Shown here piece after piece: positions 47,860-59,900 of a DNA stretch of 64,000 nucleotides. Source of the stretch: Serratia inhibens. GTDB lineage: Bacteria; Pseudomonadota; Gammaproteobacteria; Enterobacterales; Enterobacteriaceae. A program made the translations under genes and the position numbers. Numbering within the stretch: the stretch's first letter is position 1; every line of letters begins with the position of its first letter. Location: NCBI RefSeq assembly GCF_003591175.1, contig NZ_QYYG01000010.1, forward strand, positions 118,238 through 182,237, written 5' to 3'. Under the pieces are notes generated by a model that did no database searches, had not been told where the DNA came from, and saw only the letters and a program-made list of their open reading frames with translations.

Positions 47860-48383
47860 AAGCGCTCCTCACACAGAGTATGAACTGGCGTATATTTACA
47901 CAGACTTCAAATAAACATACTGTTATCAAGCCCAGAGTTTTGTATCAGATGCAACCAAGTCAAAATGAGACAGGATGTGATTAAAAATTTACATTGCCGT
48001 ATAAAATATAACGTCACTCTAATTTTAAAGCAAAAACACCACCGTTAAGCGTGGATACATGATGCGTCGCATTAATCGCATCCAGAAGCCCCATGATGTC
48101 ACTCAAATTAAAAAAACACATAACCAACTGAAATCCAAAAAACAGCACAAAATAAAAATATCCATCTATATATATACATCATCTACCCTGGTGTTTTTGC
48201 AACACAGAAACCGCTTGGTTAACAAAAAAATAAATTGAAAATGTCAAAAATGATTTTTATTAATAATATCCACGCGGTCATATTAAAACTCACATAACGC
48301 GCTGCGGCATATACCATAGCCAAATTTTTTCTGTCTGCGCGCGTTTATAAATCCATTTATTGGTAATGTTAACTCTGTAATCT
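47860..48383. other. AT-rich region upstream of the TcC gene
   Basis: About 520 AT-rich bases between the LuxR-type and TcC genes, both on the minus strand. It probably carries a separate TcC promoter. No gene, and no hairpin strong enough to call a terminator, was seen. Confidence 0.3.
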
Positions 48384-49073
48384 TCAACTTTGGATAGATA
48401 AGGATCGGCCGGTGTTTTTTCGTTCCAACCGTAGCCAATGATACAAATCCAGATTATTTCTCAGACCTATCTTGAGCATGGCGCTGCGCTTATGCGTACT
48501 CACTGACTTAGCGCTGATTTTCAACAAACGCGCGACTGCATTCGACGAACCGACCATTGAAAAATATCGTAACACCTGATATTCACGTGAGGTCAATCGA
48601 TTTCGACGACAGCAACAACCATACTTCTGGTTTGTTTCTTGCGATTTCTTGTTCGCCGCTATAAGAGCATCATAAACCCGTGGTATCACTACGTTCAGCG
48701 ACTCATTCCTGTATACATTCCCCCCATTTCGCAGACACCCATCACGATCCTGCCATTGCAAGGTGTCTGGCTTGGCCACTGAATCATATATGAAAAAAAA
48801 CAGTGGATTATATGAAAGTTCACTTTGCATTCTTGAACAGTAAAACGACGGCCGACCCACGATAATATGCTGGAATATTATATCGGCATGTCCCATTGAT
48901 GGCCCACTGACAAAGTTAACCAGCAACCCCTTCTTCCTAAAATGCTCCAACACCCCCAGGCGCAATCCATCCAAAAAAAAACGATTGGTGTCGACAATAG
49001 CCACCGTGACAACCTTTTTTATTATATTCAAAACCAAACTCCAAACAGATAAATAATTGTTCTTTTGGAACAT
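48384..49073 (-). CDS. LuxR-type regulator with degenerate receiver domain
   Basis: 229 aa from the ATG at 49073. The C-terminal ~65 residues are a LuxR/FixJ helix-turn-helix ('RLTSREYQVLRYFSMVGSSN', 'AVARLLKISAKSVSTHKRSA', 'MLKIGLRNNLDLYHWL'). The N-terminal part starts like a receiver ('VTVAIVDTNRFFLDGLRLGV') but the phosphoacceptor position ('HADIIFQHIIVG') has no aspartate, as in RcsA-like pseudo-receivers. It sits between the TcB and TcC genes and is the only regulator inside the Tc locus, so it likely controls toxin expression. A 'CCC' run (YGCCCRRNR) near the linker is unusual. Confidence 0.85.
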   Translation of the reverse strand: MFQKNNYLSVWSLVLNIIKKVVTVAIVDTNRFFLDGLRLGVLEHFRKKGLLVNFVSGPSMGHADIIFQHIIVGRPSFYCSRMQSELSYNPLFFFIYDSVAKPDTLQWQDRDGCLRNGGNVYRNESLNVVIPRVYDALIAANKKSQETNQKYGCCCRRNRLTSREYQVLRYFSMVGSSNAVARLLKISAKSVSTHKRSAMLKIGLRNNLDLYHWLRLERKNTGRSLSIQS

Positions 49074-49082
49074 CACCACCAA

Positions 49083-49525
49083 AAAAAATAGACAGGTAAA
49101 AAACTATTCAACCTCGACAGCGCGCCTTACAAATAAATTGCCAATCAAGTTTATCTTTAATAAGTTAATTATATATTTCACCATAATAAAATCAAGAAAT
49201 ATCGGACAATTCCCACGCACAACTCTCAATAAAAATAATTATAAACCCCCACCGATAAAATCAAAAATTAACGCATTAAATATTGATTGGTATGGATTAT
49301 TTAATTAAATCTCATATTCCAATCTTTAATTAAATAACAATAATGACTTTTACCATCGCCAAAAAGTGTATACCACTCGGGCGAGCCCGCAAGATAGAAC
49401 ATGATATCATAATGAAATAAAATTGATTTTCAGGAGTTCCCTGTTATCGAAAACAGTGGCCATCGGGGTGTTAGCATAGAACGTCGTTTGGGTCATAAAC
49501 AGATCACCCTTAGAGCCGTCAGAAA
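49083..49525. other. AT-rich intergenic region between TcB and LuxR-type genes
   Basis: About 440 strongly AT-rich bases. It should contain the promoter of the LuxR-type gene. One plus-strand frame (49057-49308) is Lys/Asn/Ile-rich and looks like chance. Nothing else is identifiable. Confidence 0.3.
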
Positions 49526-49550
49526 ATACCGGCAGCAACTCTGCCGGTAT
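49526..49550 (-). terminator. Rho-independent terminator after the TcB gene
   Basis: ATACCGGCAG-caact-CTGCCGGTAT is a perfect 10-bp stem with a 5-nt loop, 5 bases after the TcB stop. On the minus strand it is followed by TTTTC. It ends the TcA-TcB transcript, so the LuxR-type and TcC genes are separate units. Confidence 0.8.
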
Positions 49551-49555
49551 AGCCG

Positions 49556-52500
49556 TTAAACGCAGGTTTTAATTTCCTCTAAGGTGTCATTTTCATCCTC
49601 GTTGACCACAAACCAGGGCGTAAACAGCATTCGCCGCAGCCAGCCCTTCGCCGTGATGACCTGCCATTCACGCCCCGCCGGATCGTAATAGTGGGTGTCG
49701 GCATACAGATCCTGCCGCGCACTGTCGTCACTGACATGTTCCCAGCTATCGAGGAAATAGGGCTGATAGGTTCGGATGGCTTGCCCCTTGTTGTCGTATT
49801 CCGTCCGGCCGGATACCGCCCAACGAAACGCCGTTTCGGTCATGACCGGCTCGCCCCCTGCATCAATAGCCAACGCCCCTTCTTCCGTACGTTGCCAAGC
49901 TTCACCATCAGCCTGGCGTACTGAGCTTTGTAGAATGCGACCGAATCCGTCGCTAAAGGTTACCTGCTGGCGAACCTGTTGGGCGGCCCTTTCTTCTGCA
50001 TAGCGGTCATAGCGATCGGTAGAGAGCATCACCACATGCGGCGGCACACCCTTGCCTTCCTGCCAGCTGTCCGTGACATACAACATACACTGTGCCACCG
50101 GCAAAGGCGCCGACAGGCTGATCATCTCATTAGCCGTGCCCGGCAGTGTCAGTGGCGTATCCGTATACCCCGCCGCTACGCCATTCTCCGTCCCGCTGAT
50201 ACGCAGGCTGGTCATTCGCCCCAGCGCGTCCAGCGTGATCGTCTGGACATTGTCGTTCGCATCGGTCAGCCTGACCGGCGTCAGGAAACGCCAGTCATAC
50301 TCCATTGTGGTTTTCAACCCTGCGGCATCCTCGGTCTGCGTGATCACACATTCGTGCTTATCCCGGGTAACGCTGAGTGCGCCGGTCAGCAAGGTATCGC
50401 GCCAGCTCTGCGGCAGCCAGAAACGCTCGGCGCCAGCATAGGTGGCATATCCCTGGCGAATGGCCCACAGTGTTCGGCCAGCTTCACCGGCGCGAGGGAA
50501 CAGATACCCCATCTGCGAGTAACCCGCCTGTTTCAGGTTTTCAGGAGAAATATGCGCCGCCAGCAGCGCGACAGTATCCTCATCCAGCACAGCGGCTTCG
50601 GTAAAGGCCGGCAACGGAGGAAAAGCCGGCGCAGCAACAGTCGCCGCATTGCGGCTGTCCAGATACCAGGCCTGCTGTTGGCCGGAAAATACGGGGGTAT
50701 GGGTGTCCGCCAGCAGCCCGGCGTTGTCCCGCAGCAACTGAACCGTCACGCCACCGGGCGGCACGGCGGAAGCGGCATGGCTGAAAACGTCACTCCGGGT
50801 GGCATCCGGCAACCCGGGCAGCCAGATACCTTTTGCGCCGTCCGACAGGATGTGCCAACCGCTCTGCTGCCGCACCAGACGAAGTATTTGCTGTTGCTCA
50901 TCAAAGCTGGAGGCAAACAGCCCCTCCGGCAGTGTCGGCGGATAAGGGTTGCCTGTCGGCTGACTACGCCGCGGGTAGTTGATGCTCACCTGGCATAGCG
51001 GATTACCGTATTCATCACTGGTCAGTTGCACCTGCTGGCTACACTGCGGGTCGCTGCCGACGCGCTCATAAACATAGCTGCGGCTCTCCACCACTGACGG
51101 CCACACCACGGGGTAAGCGCCTTGTTGTTCTACCAGCCGCACCTGCAGGTGGTTTTCAGTCACGGTGTAAGGCGTAACGGCCTGCGGGCTACCGTCCGCA
51201 CCGTACAGCTCGCTGCGCAACGGCAGGCCTTTCAGCCCCCGGTTCAGCCAGAAGGCGGTGGTGTCGTCCGGCGAGCATGCCTGCTCGGCATCCCCGCTGC
51301 CGGCCGTAAAGCGGGGGATAAAATGATCAAAGGCCGCGTCGTCCTCCGCCCAATACTCCGCCTGCAGGCAGCCGTCCACGGCGGCCAGACCGGTGGCGTA
51401 CCAGGTGCGGCTGATAGCCGGCATGCTGATATTGCCCGCCGTCCCTTGGCTGGCCAGAGTGTCTGTGTCGCTCACTTCCACAAAGCCGAACCCCAGAAAC
51501 TCCCGCTCCCGCCCATCCCAGGCGCCGTGACGATAACGCACGGTGCTGACCAGCCGGTTGCCGGTTATCTCATCCGCCACCTCGGTACCCGCCAGCGTGT
51601 GCAAGGCAAACGGCAGATAGCTGGCCGGGACGGGTTTTCCCGCCGCCAGAGCTTCCGCTTTTTCATCCAGCCAGAATTGTACCGAACTGCGGTAATGCCA
51701 CTGGTGATGTGCCCCCATTGCATTGTTCATCGTAGTCAGCAACCAGGGCTTGCTGGCTGAGAGATGGCAAACCCAGTGTCGCGGCTGCGGGTGCGGCACC
51801 GTCAGCACCAGGCTGGCCACACCCAGGCCCTGAATGTCGGCCAGTTGCAGGCTGCAGGTGTTGTCATAATGAACACCTTCAGGCAGCGCCAGGCTGAACG
51901 GCTCGGCAAAGGTATTGCCGCTGAGGTTGAGGTAAACCCGCAGGTGGTTGCCGCAGGCATAAATCAGATCGGTGGTACCGGAACCGTCAATATCGGCCAG
52001 GTAAAGCCGGTCTGGATTGAAGCTTTCAGCAGGCAGCTCTGTCGCCGGACTGAACCCCGACATCTTGACGGGTGAACCGAACCGGCCGTGACCGGTGTTA
52101 GGCCAGTAACGTACGCCGTCGGCGCGCACCTCGACCAGATGCTGCTGGCCGCTGCCGGCCATATCGCTGAAGGCAACCAGTACGCGGGCATCCGATCCGA
52201 CGCTCGGCAGGGTAATGCCCTCTGCCTGCATCACCGTTTGCGCCTTTTTCCAGCCATCGCCGGTGCCGCTGTAGAGCCGCACGCTTTTCGGACCGATAAG
52301 CACCAGATCTGTCAGACCACTACCGCTGATATCCGCCAATTGTGCGCGCGGATGGGCATATTCCACAGGCAATGCCGACAACGGCGTAAAGTGGCGCCAC
52401 TCCCCCTCCGGCGTGCGGTCATAACGCCCGCGTGCCCCAGGTATAGTGACCACCCACTCCAGTTGCCCGTCACCGTTGAGATCGGCCAGCAAGCCACCGT

Positions 52501-53869
52501 CACGCAGAGCGGGAATCGCGGGTAGCCGGCATGGCGTATCCCATGTCACGGCGTCTTCGGCGGCATTTTGCTGACGGACAGGAGCCCGGTACCACCAGGC
52601 GCCGCTGTCCTGATACAGAATACCCGCGGCACCTTCTCCATTGAGATCGACCATCTGGTACGGTTGCTGCAGGTTCAGTTTGCCCATATCGTCGCGTGGC
52701 TGCCACTGCGCCGTTTCCGGCGGCGTGAACGTCTGCCAGCCATAGGTTATCGGCGGTAGAGCACAGAGTGCGTCATCCGGCTCATACGCCACCTGGCTCG
52801 CCTTTTTCATTGTGGTGACGGACGGTGATTCGTCATAATCCAGCAGCAGACGGGCTACCAACTGTGGCGTATCCCCCACACTCTCATCCCCCGCCAGCAC
52901 CGATACCGCGTGGTACATCAATATCTGCCGACAAAGGCGACGGCAGCGCACTTCAAAGCCATATTCCCAACCGGAAAACCGGTCCGGGCGGCACAGCCAA
53001 TCGCCGCTTCCCGGTGCCAGCCAGCCCGGTGCCGTAGTCAATACCGTGCCCCGCTCGCCGTAATCCAGTATCAGGGTGAACAACCAGTCATCTGCGGTGG
53101 GGATATCAGCCAGCCCCGGCAGAGTGCGCCCGGCCTTTTTGTTGCCGTACCAGACCGCCGCCAGATAGCGCTGCGCCGTGGCGATCGGATGCGCGCTTTT
53201 CTCGGTCTCGTCGCAACCTATGTCATCCTCGGCCCGGTATTGCCAATAGATCTGCTCACCGGTCAGCGAGACCGAAGACTCGGCCAGCCAGGCAGCGGTC
53301 TGCGTCAGGTCGGCAGGGTTGCCGATGCGCGCCTGCGCATTCCGGCCCAGCAGTTGCACCTGCCCATCCGGGCTGTACAGCACCCAGAAGTTCTGTTCGG
53401 CATTGGCCTCTGCAACCCAGTACTCCATGCGGCTAAAGTGGGTTTCCGTACGAGAGCGGTAAGCGTGAACGCGAAAGCTGTCACTCAAACCTGTCCCCAA
53501 CAGGGTCGTGACACCCGTGCGGGTTTCCGGCAATCCATTATCCGCCAGCACCGGCACCAGTACCTCACCGTCCGGCCCGGTGAATTCATCCGTCCCTTGA
53601 TAAGCGGGAACACCATGGTGGGTACGCAAACGGATGGCGGGCAGGCCAATATCCCAGCCCATCCCGAATGGCCCGTTCCCTGCCCGGCTGTGGTAGTTCA
53701 GCGTCAGGGAAGGTGCATACCCTCGTCCGGCGCTGATCGGTAGCGGAAGGGTCTGTGTGGCAGCGCCGTCCGGCCCAGCCGCCGAGATATCCCCTTTCAG
53801 ACCGGTTATTGCCCCTCCGCCCTTGGGTAACGACGGGGTCTCCAGTTTTACAGAATCTGAATTTTGCAT
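49556..53869 (-). CDS. Tc toxin B component (TcB, TcaC/SepB-like)
   Basis: 1437 aa. The SpvB domain covers the N-terminal ~300 residues ('LPKGGGAITGLKGDISAAGP', 'AGNGPFGMGWDIGLPAIRLR'). FG-GAP/VCBS-like propeller repeats follow ('YQMVDLNGEGAAGILYQDSG', 'LADIDGSGTTDLIYACGNHL'), then the TcdB middle domains ('SFDEQQQILRLVRQQSGWHI'), and YD-type sequence to the end ('VQTITLDALGRMTSLRIS'). TcB forms half of the hollow payload cocoon with TcC; its propeller docks on the TcA pentamer. The start has GGAGAG beside a hairpin, 48 bases after the TcA gene. Length is typical. Confidence 0.95.
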   Translation of the reverse strand: MQNSDSVKLETPSLPKGGGAITGLKGDISAAGPDGAATQTLPLPISAGRGYAPSLTLNYHSRAGNGPFGMGWDIGLPAIRLRTHHGVPAYQGTDEFTGPDGEVLVPVLADNGLPETRTGVTTLLGTGLSDSFRVHAYRSRTETHFSRMEYWVAEANAEQNFWVLYSPDGQVQLLGRNAQARIGNPADLTQTAAWLAESSVSLTGEQIYWQYRAEDDIGCDETEKSAHPIATAQRYLAAVWYGNKKAGRTLPGLADIPTADDWLFTLILDYGERGTVLTTAPGWLAPGSGDWLCRPDRFSGWEYGFEVRCRRLCRQILMYHAVSVLAGDESVGDTPQLVARLLLDYDESPSVTTMKKASQVAYEPDDALCALPPITYGWQTFTPPETAQWQPRDDMGKLNLQQPYQMVDLNGEGAAGILYQDSGAWWYRAPVRQQNAAEDAVTWDTPCRLPAIPALRDGGLLADLNGDGQLEWVVTIPGARGRYDRTPEGEWRHFTPLSALPVEYAHPRAQLADISGSGLTDLVLIGPKSVRLYSGTGDGWKKAQTVMQAEGITLPSVGSDARVLVAFSDMAGSGQQHLVEVRADGVRYWPNTGHGRFGSPVKMSGFSPATELPAESFNPDRLYLADIDGSGTTDLIYACGNHLRVYLNLSGNTFAEPFSLALPEGVHYDNTCSLQLADIQGLGVASLVLTVPHPQPRHWVCHLSASKPWLLTTMNNAMGAHHQWHYRSSVQFWLDEKAEALAAGKPVPASYLPFALHTLAGTEVADEITGNRLVSTVRYRHGAWDGREREFLGFGFVEVSDTDTLASQGTAGNISMPAISRTWYATGLAAVDGCLQAEYWAEDDAAFDHFIPRFTAGSGDAEQACSPDDTTAFWLNRGLKGLPLRSELYGADGSPQAVTPYTVTENHLQVRLVEQQGAYPVVWPSVVESRSYVYERVGSDPQCSQQVQLTSDEYGNPLCQVSINYPRRSQPTGNPYPPTLPEGLFASSFDEQQQILRLVRQQSGWHILSDGAKGIWLPGLPDATRSDVFSHAASAVPPGGVTVQLLRDNAGLLADTHTPVFSGQQQAWYLDSRNAATVAAPAFPPLPAFTEAAVLDEDTVALLAAHISPENLKQAGYSQMGYLFPRAGEAGRTLWAIRQGYATYAGAERFWLPQSWRDTLLTGALSVTRDKHECVITQTEDAAGLKTTMEYDWRFLTPVRLTDANDNVQTITLDALGRMTSLRISGTENGVAAGYTDTPLTLPGTANEMISLSAPLPVAQCMLYVTDSWQEGKGVPPHVVMLSTDRYDRYAEERAAQQVRQQVTFSDGFGRILQSSVRQADGEAWQRTEEGALAIDAGGEPVMTETAFRWAVSGRTEYDNKGQAIRTYQPYFLDSWEHVSDDSARQDLYADTHYYDPAGREWQVITAKGWLRRMLFTPWFVVNEDENDTLEEIKTCV

Positions 53870-53882
53870 AATAAACTCTCCA

Positions 53883-53904
53883 CAGGCTCCCTGGAGGGAG
53901 CCTG
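53883..53904 (-). promoter_or_regulatory. Intercistronic hairpin between TcA and TcB genes
   Basis: CAGGCTCCCT-gg-AGGGAGCCTG is a perfect palindrome that would fold as a 9-bp stem with a 4-nt loop. On the minus strand it ends immediately before the TcB ribosome-binding site (TGGAGAG), so it could modulate TcB translation or protect the TcA mRNA 3' end. There is no T-run for termination. Confidence 0.6.
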
Positions 53905-53917
53905 ATGACGGCGACGG

Positions 53918-56900
53918 TCAGTCAATGATGGTGTAACGGATATGCAGGATGATGTCCGTCAGGCTAAGCAACAGCGCTTGCTGCTTGCTGTCCACATCCG
54001 GGAAGCTCAGCGTCAGCGTACCGGTATCGTTCACCGGGATCCCCTCGAACGGCAGCCAGCGGCTGTCGTTGAAGTCCAGCTGGAACTGCCCGCTGTCGTT
54101 CATGCCGTGCGAAACCGCCACCGCATTGCAGCCCTGCGGCAATACCAGGCTACCACCGTAGCTGAGCACCGCGCGCACGTCCTGATACGGCCCGACCAGC
54201 GCCGGCAACGTGACGCTGATTTGTTTGATGCGGCGGGTTTTCCCCAACGAATCCGGGTAATCCCCACGGATGTTCAGGTCGGAAAGCTTCAGCGTCGCCA
54301 GCAGTTGTTTATTCTCCACCCTCAGACCGTTGCTGCTCGTCCCGGCCCCCCCCTTGCCGGCGCTGACCAGCTCGATGACTTTGTCCACAAAGGTAAACTT
54401 ATCGTTGCCGGCAAGCCCCGCATAGACCTCAGACAGGCAAAGAGTGCGTGTCACCTCCCTCTCCCGCTCTATTTTCTGCAGACGTGCCTGCTCCATTTGC
54501 CCAAGGCTCAACATCAGTGTCTCGCCCGCCATCAGCCCGGCATAGGCTCCCTGCCAGGCGCCAGGGCGAATAAAGGCTGCAGAATCAAGACCAAACTCCC
54601 ATTTATACGCTTCCTGTGCCATCAGGCAACGGGATACGGTCAGGTCGTAGAACTGGTGATAAATAGCGGCCAGTTTGCCACGTAACCAGCTGTACAGCGC
54701 CTTGCAGGTGAACTTGTTCTGCAGGAAGGCCAGCTGCACCTGAATCTGGCTTTGCTGGGTCTCCAGATAGATTTTCTGCAACGTGGCCGCCTCACGACGT
54801 ATCGCCAGCGCCGCCAGGCTTGCGTCAATCTGCTTCACCTCCGATTCGGCGGTATTGCGCTGGATTTCCCAGTCCTGACGGCGGCGTCGATAGGCTTCTG
54901 ACTGCCCGAGGCGATCCGCTGCGATGCGCGTGGTATCGGAGGTGATCTGCGCGCCAATCGCAAAGGCCGTGCTAAGAGCCCCGAAACGCGAGCCCCCTAC
55001 GGAAAAACCATAGATATTGGGCATCAAATCCATCCCCGCCGCCGCCATATGCAACGCATTCGCCCCGGCGCCGACAGAGGAGGAACTGGTGTACAGATCC
55101 ATGACCCTTTTTTCAATCGCGCTGACATCTTCATTATGGAGAGCGGTATAGTGCTGCAGGCGCTGCTGCGCGCCGTCGCGGCTTTGCTCCAGTGCCAGGC
55201 GGTCGGCGTCGATTTCCTCAAGGATTTTCTCTTGCAGGGAGAGGCTCTGAAGCATCAATGCAGCGCCCTGAGTCTGCAACAGCTCTGACAACGCTTCCCC
55301 GTCCTGACGCTCGCTGATGCTGAGCAACGCGTTACCAAACTGCGTCAATTGCCACACCATGCCCCGGGCACTCTCCAGCATGACCGGGAAACGGTACAAC
55401 GGCATCGCCACCGGCGGTAAAGCCTGGTTGCCCTGCGAGGCGTTCACCGCTGCCGTCAGCAATGCCGTTGGGTCCGCCGGTGCCGCGTAGATAGCCAGCG
55501 AAAGCGGCTGGCCGTCAATGGAGAGATGATGTCTCAGGTTATACAGGCGCTGCGCCAGCGTCTGCCAGTACCCTTTCAGCTTCTCGTTTTGCTGTGGCAG
55601 GAACAGGCCGATCAGCGAGTTGGCCGTATCCGTCTCTGGCTCCACAGCCCCCTGGCGTATGGCCTCCAGTGCCTGCAGTACGCGGACCTGCCGGGTCTGG
55701 TCTGCCGCTTCGCCCAGCGCCGGGCTGGCCCAACCGGCATCCGCAGACACGTAAGGCTCGTCACCGAGTATGTTCAGCGCCTGCACATACCACATTTTGG
55801 CTTCGTTGAGGGTGTCGCGCTCCAGTAGCCGGTAGGCGGCATCGCCGCGGGCAATCAGCAGATCCAGCATGCCCATAAAGGTGGCGACCTTGTAGTGCAT
55901 CGGGTCGGCCTGCGCCACGGCGTCCGGATCCACCGTATCCAGCGGGTTGGCGTTCCAGACGGTATCCTCTTCCAGTGGCCGGACGTTCCACTGATAAGGG
56001 GCGGGCTGCCCGCCAAGCAGGTAACCCTCGGGGCTCCAGACGTATTTGATCCACTGGGTGGCGGCGCTGAAGTTGTTCTCCTGCAGCAGGCGGCGAAATA
56101 CCATCATAGGGACATAGTAAAACATCTCCCAGAAATACAGGGCGTTGGCGCCGCTGAAGTCCATGGGTTCGGTTTCATCCGTCAAAATCCCTACATGGTC
56201 AAACATGTCGATCTTGGAGATAGAGTCAATTTCCACCGGCAGCTCGGTGCCTGAAACATAACTAAAATGGGCACCAATCGAAGAGCCATCGTTTTGTTTC
56301 TCGGTACGCAAAAACACTTTGGCGGCAAGATCCTCCGAAAGAGGTTGATTATCCAGGGGCACAAAAAGCTTTACGTTTAACTGCCCGTCAGACAGCTGGC
56401 CTGAATAAACGACATGCGCAGAGTCATCAACCACGTGTTTTAAATTAAGGGTAAACGCCCGGCTGTTGCCGTGAATATTTTTATCATACGGCGGCAGGAC
56501 AAAGTCCGCATAGAACCCCTTACCGAGCTGCGGCTCCTGCAACTGCTGGGTCGCCATCGACAATACGGTGTTCAAACCGGCATTCGCCCGCGCAACCAGC
56601 TGTTTTGCAAACAGCGTATTCACCCGGATGCGATAAACGCCGTATTGCAGGTACTGCGCAAATGTCGCCGTACGCTTCAAGGTGATGATCGGCAATGAAG
56701 ACGCCAGCACTCTGACCAGGGTCACCCGCACGTTCTGTTGCCCCAGCCTTTGTCCATCCCTGGCTCTGACAACGTACAAAAAATCAGCGTCGTATGTATT
56801 ATTGCGAAAGCGGTCCAGAGAAATAACCGCGGTGTTTTCACCGAACTCGAAAATCGATTCGTCAAAAGTGTTCTTTGTCTGGCGGCTCGCTTTAAAAATT

Positions 56901-59900
56901 GCGTCATCAACTCGAAGAGTTACCCCCTCGAGCAACACCGCGGTGTCTACTTTCTCAAATGTACTGAATGTGAAATCAGGCCCCGCAGACGGGAAAAGAT
57001 TACTCCGACAGAAAGTAAGATTATATGTTGGCACATTAACTTCGCTAATCGGGTTCCACCATGTATCGCTGAAGCCAGGATAGTGATTCATCCGAACCCC
57101 AGAGACATTTGTCCAGTTCATTGTCTCTGTATTTACCGCATAATACGGTTTATAAAACATGGCCCCAGGCCCAGGAGTATAACTACTGTTCGCCTCAGCA
57201 TAAAAAACCACTTTTGGACCGTCATACTGATATACCACCTCTAGCTCGTGTTTTTCGCGTTGTGCGTTCTGACCTCTCTTTAAGGTTTTCGCCACATAAT
57301 ACACATCGCCTGGCGCCTTCCTCACTTTCTTAAACAGGCTAACCTGGCGCTGAGCCCTGCCAAACATTGTGGTGATATAACCTATTGCGATACCAGTATT
57401 AAAACTCAGATTGACGTTGTTGCCGGTTATGGTGGCCTTTAAATCGGTCAACGTGTGCTGCGTGATAATTGTGTATCCCCGGTCCCCCCCAATATTAGTC
57501 GTCAGACGGTTGTCAGATATATTGGCGTAACTTTCACGAGCATAAGGCGTATTGAGCCTGACCTCCGCAGTGGAGTCCATCTGCTTGTAAGTATCCGAAA
57601 CGGTCAGTGTTAATACCCCATCGTCCATTTCGGTAACGCTACCGTCCGACTGCATGAGTAACCCTGAAGTCACTGCCATTTGGGGAGCTTTATTGTAGTT
57701 ATCTTGTTTCTGGTAAAAACAAATATAAAGCGTTTCCTGCTCCACATCCCGGGCGCAATACATGCCGGTCTTGTCAATATCGACCTTCGCCGGCGGCAGA
57801 ACACCCGCGGCAGGTGTCACCGATACCGGCGCACTCCAGCTGCCATCATGCAGAATGTGGGCATATTTTAACGTGTATTCCAGCGATTTTATCGGCGTGC
57901 TGCTGGTTGTGGCCACTTCCCGGCTCTCCACCCACAGAATATACAGCCTTGATTGGAAGATGACCGGGCGGACCAGATTATTGACGGCGCTTATCGCCGT
58001 GTTTATTTTTTTCCATTCTCTCCAGGCATTGGCGGGCAGTTTTCCCCCCGACAACAGGCCGATATCCGCCGAGCGCCAATAGTAGTCGCCGATGGCGGAG
58101 CGCCCGATCAGGTAGGTCATGCCTTCCTGGTCGCTGACACCGTCATGATAACCACTGATAACGTCCAGGTTGGCTATCTCCTCAAAACGCGTCATGTAGG
58201 TTTTAAACGCATTTTCCACCGAATCGCTGTTCAACTGGCTCTGGCTGAGCGTCTGCAGCATTTCATCCATCATCCCGGTCTGACCGATACGCAGCGTAGG
58301 ATCTACGTAGTTTTCCGGGTAATAAACCAACTGCGACACCCCGGCCCAGGTGCTGTAACGTTTGTTGTAGCTGTCCCAGTCGGTGAAGAACCGCCGTGAC
58401 TGGACGCCACTCTCCACCTCCTCTTCCTGGCCGCTCAGCGCCCGGTTCACGTACAGCTGCACACCGGCAATCGCCTCCGCCAGCCGGGTGGTTTTCACCT
58501 GTGCCGAGATCTGGTTATCCAGCAGCAGCCAGCTGTAGAGCTTATTGCGGTCGGTAACCCAGGAAGGCGCGATGTTTTTAAGAACATAGGCGCTGACGGC
58601 ACCGCTGAGCGACTCATCGACTACCGCCTGCAACCCTTGGTTGTGATATCCATTGAGGCCACTCTGGAGTGTTTGGCTAATGGCGACCCAGTCGGCGTAA
58701 GGCGGTTGCGGGGCCGAATCGGTGTACTTCAGGCTCAGCAGCGTAGCGACCCCCGCCGGCGTAATGCCCAGCGCACCGGCGGCATCTACCCATTGCAGGG
58801 TCACGTCAATCGCCGTCCAGCTACTGAACACACCGGCCTTGTCGTCGTGTTGCGCCAGCCCCTGGATCACCATTTGCTCATCCAGCGTCATGGCCTGCGC
58901 CAATTGCGCCGGGGTCAGCGTCCCTTTGCCTAACGCCGACAATATCTCCGTGGCAGAGGTACCGCAGCTCTGTAGCCAGTTATGGAAACGCGCCAGGGTA
59001 TGAATGGTGGCAATATCATGCGGGAGGGAACTCATACCCGGACGAATTTTCTCAGGCTGGGTGACGGCCAGGGAAATCTCACCCGACGTTAACCTGAGCT
59101 CGCGAACAATCAGTGCCAACTGCCCCATAACCTGACAGAAGGCAGCCAGTTTGGCGGACTCGTCTGCCGTCAGGTTTTCTTTAATGACCAACCCGAGGAA
59201 GGTTGTTATCGTCAGCCCCTGGGGTTTTAGCTGGGCCAGCCATTGCAACACCGCTGTCGCCAGCTCGGCCGAATCCAGCTGGTTGGCGGCCGCAATAAAT
59301 GGCGCCGTGACGCGGATCAGCTCAGCCTCGTCCAGCCGACCAATGTCCTGGCCGGCCAGCCCGTCTTTCAGCGTACTGATCAGGTTCTCGATATCCGGCG
59401 ACAACGCGGTGCTGTATCGGTCGGTGGTTGTCAGATACAGCTCGCTGACCGTCCAACCTTGCGCCCTCAGCCACTGCGTATATTGCGCAAGAAAACCGAC
59501 CAGTCCGCTGAGCGCCTCACCGGAAAGACCGGCGATATGGGTAGTGGCATAAGGGGACACCGACAACAGCATCCCCAGTTCAGTCAGGCTCAACCCATGA
59601 GCGTCAGCCAGTAACTTTACCCGGTACAGGGCAGACAGATTGTCGAGGGTACAGGTAAAATCCGCCGGCGAATCGCTGCCCTGCGCCCTGCGCCAGAGAC
59701 TGTATAACTCTGTGTCATTGACCCGGAAAGCGCGCTTCATCACGCCAGTGCGGAAGCTGTCGGTAATGTCCGAAGGTTTGAGTTTGACGGTCGCGCCATC
59801 GGCAAAAAATACCTGTCCATTCAACGGGGGGGTATTGAACAGCCGGGTAAAGGCAGCAGGATCGCCGCCTTCGCTTGTCAGACCAATATCACTGCCGGCC

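Noticed and set aside
53942..54685. 247-codon plus-strand frame antisense to TcA (also 49979-50998 and 52910-53743 antisense to TcB)
   Set aside because: Arg/Gln/His-rich shadows of confirmed Tc genes with no recognisable domains.
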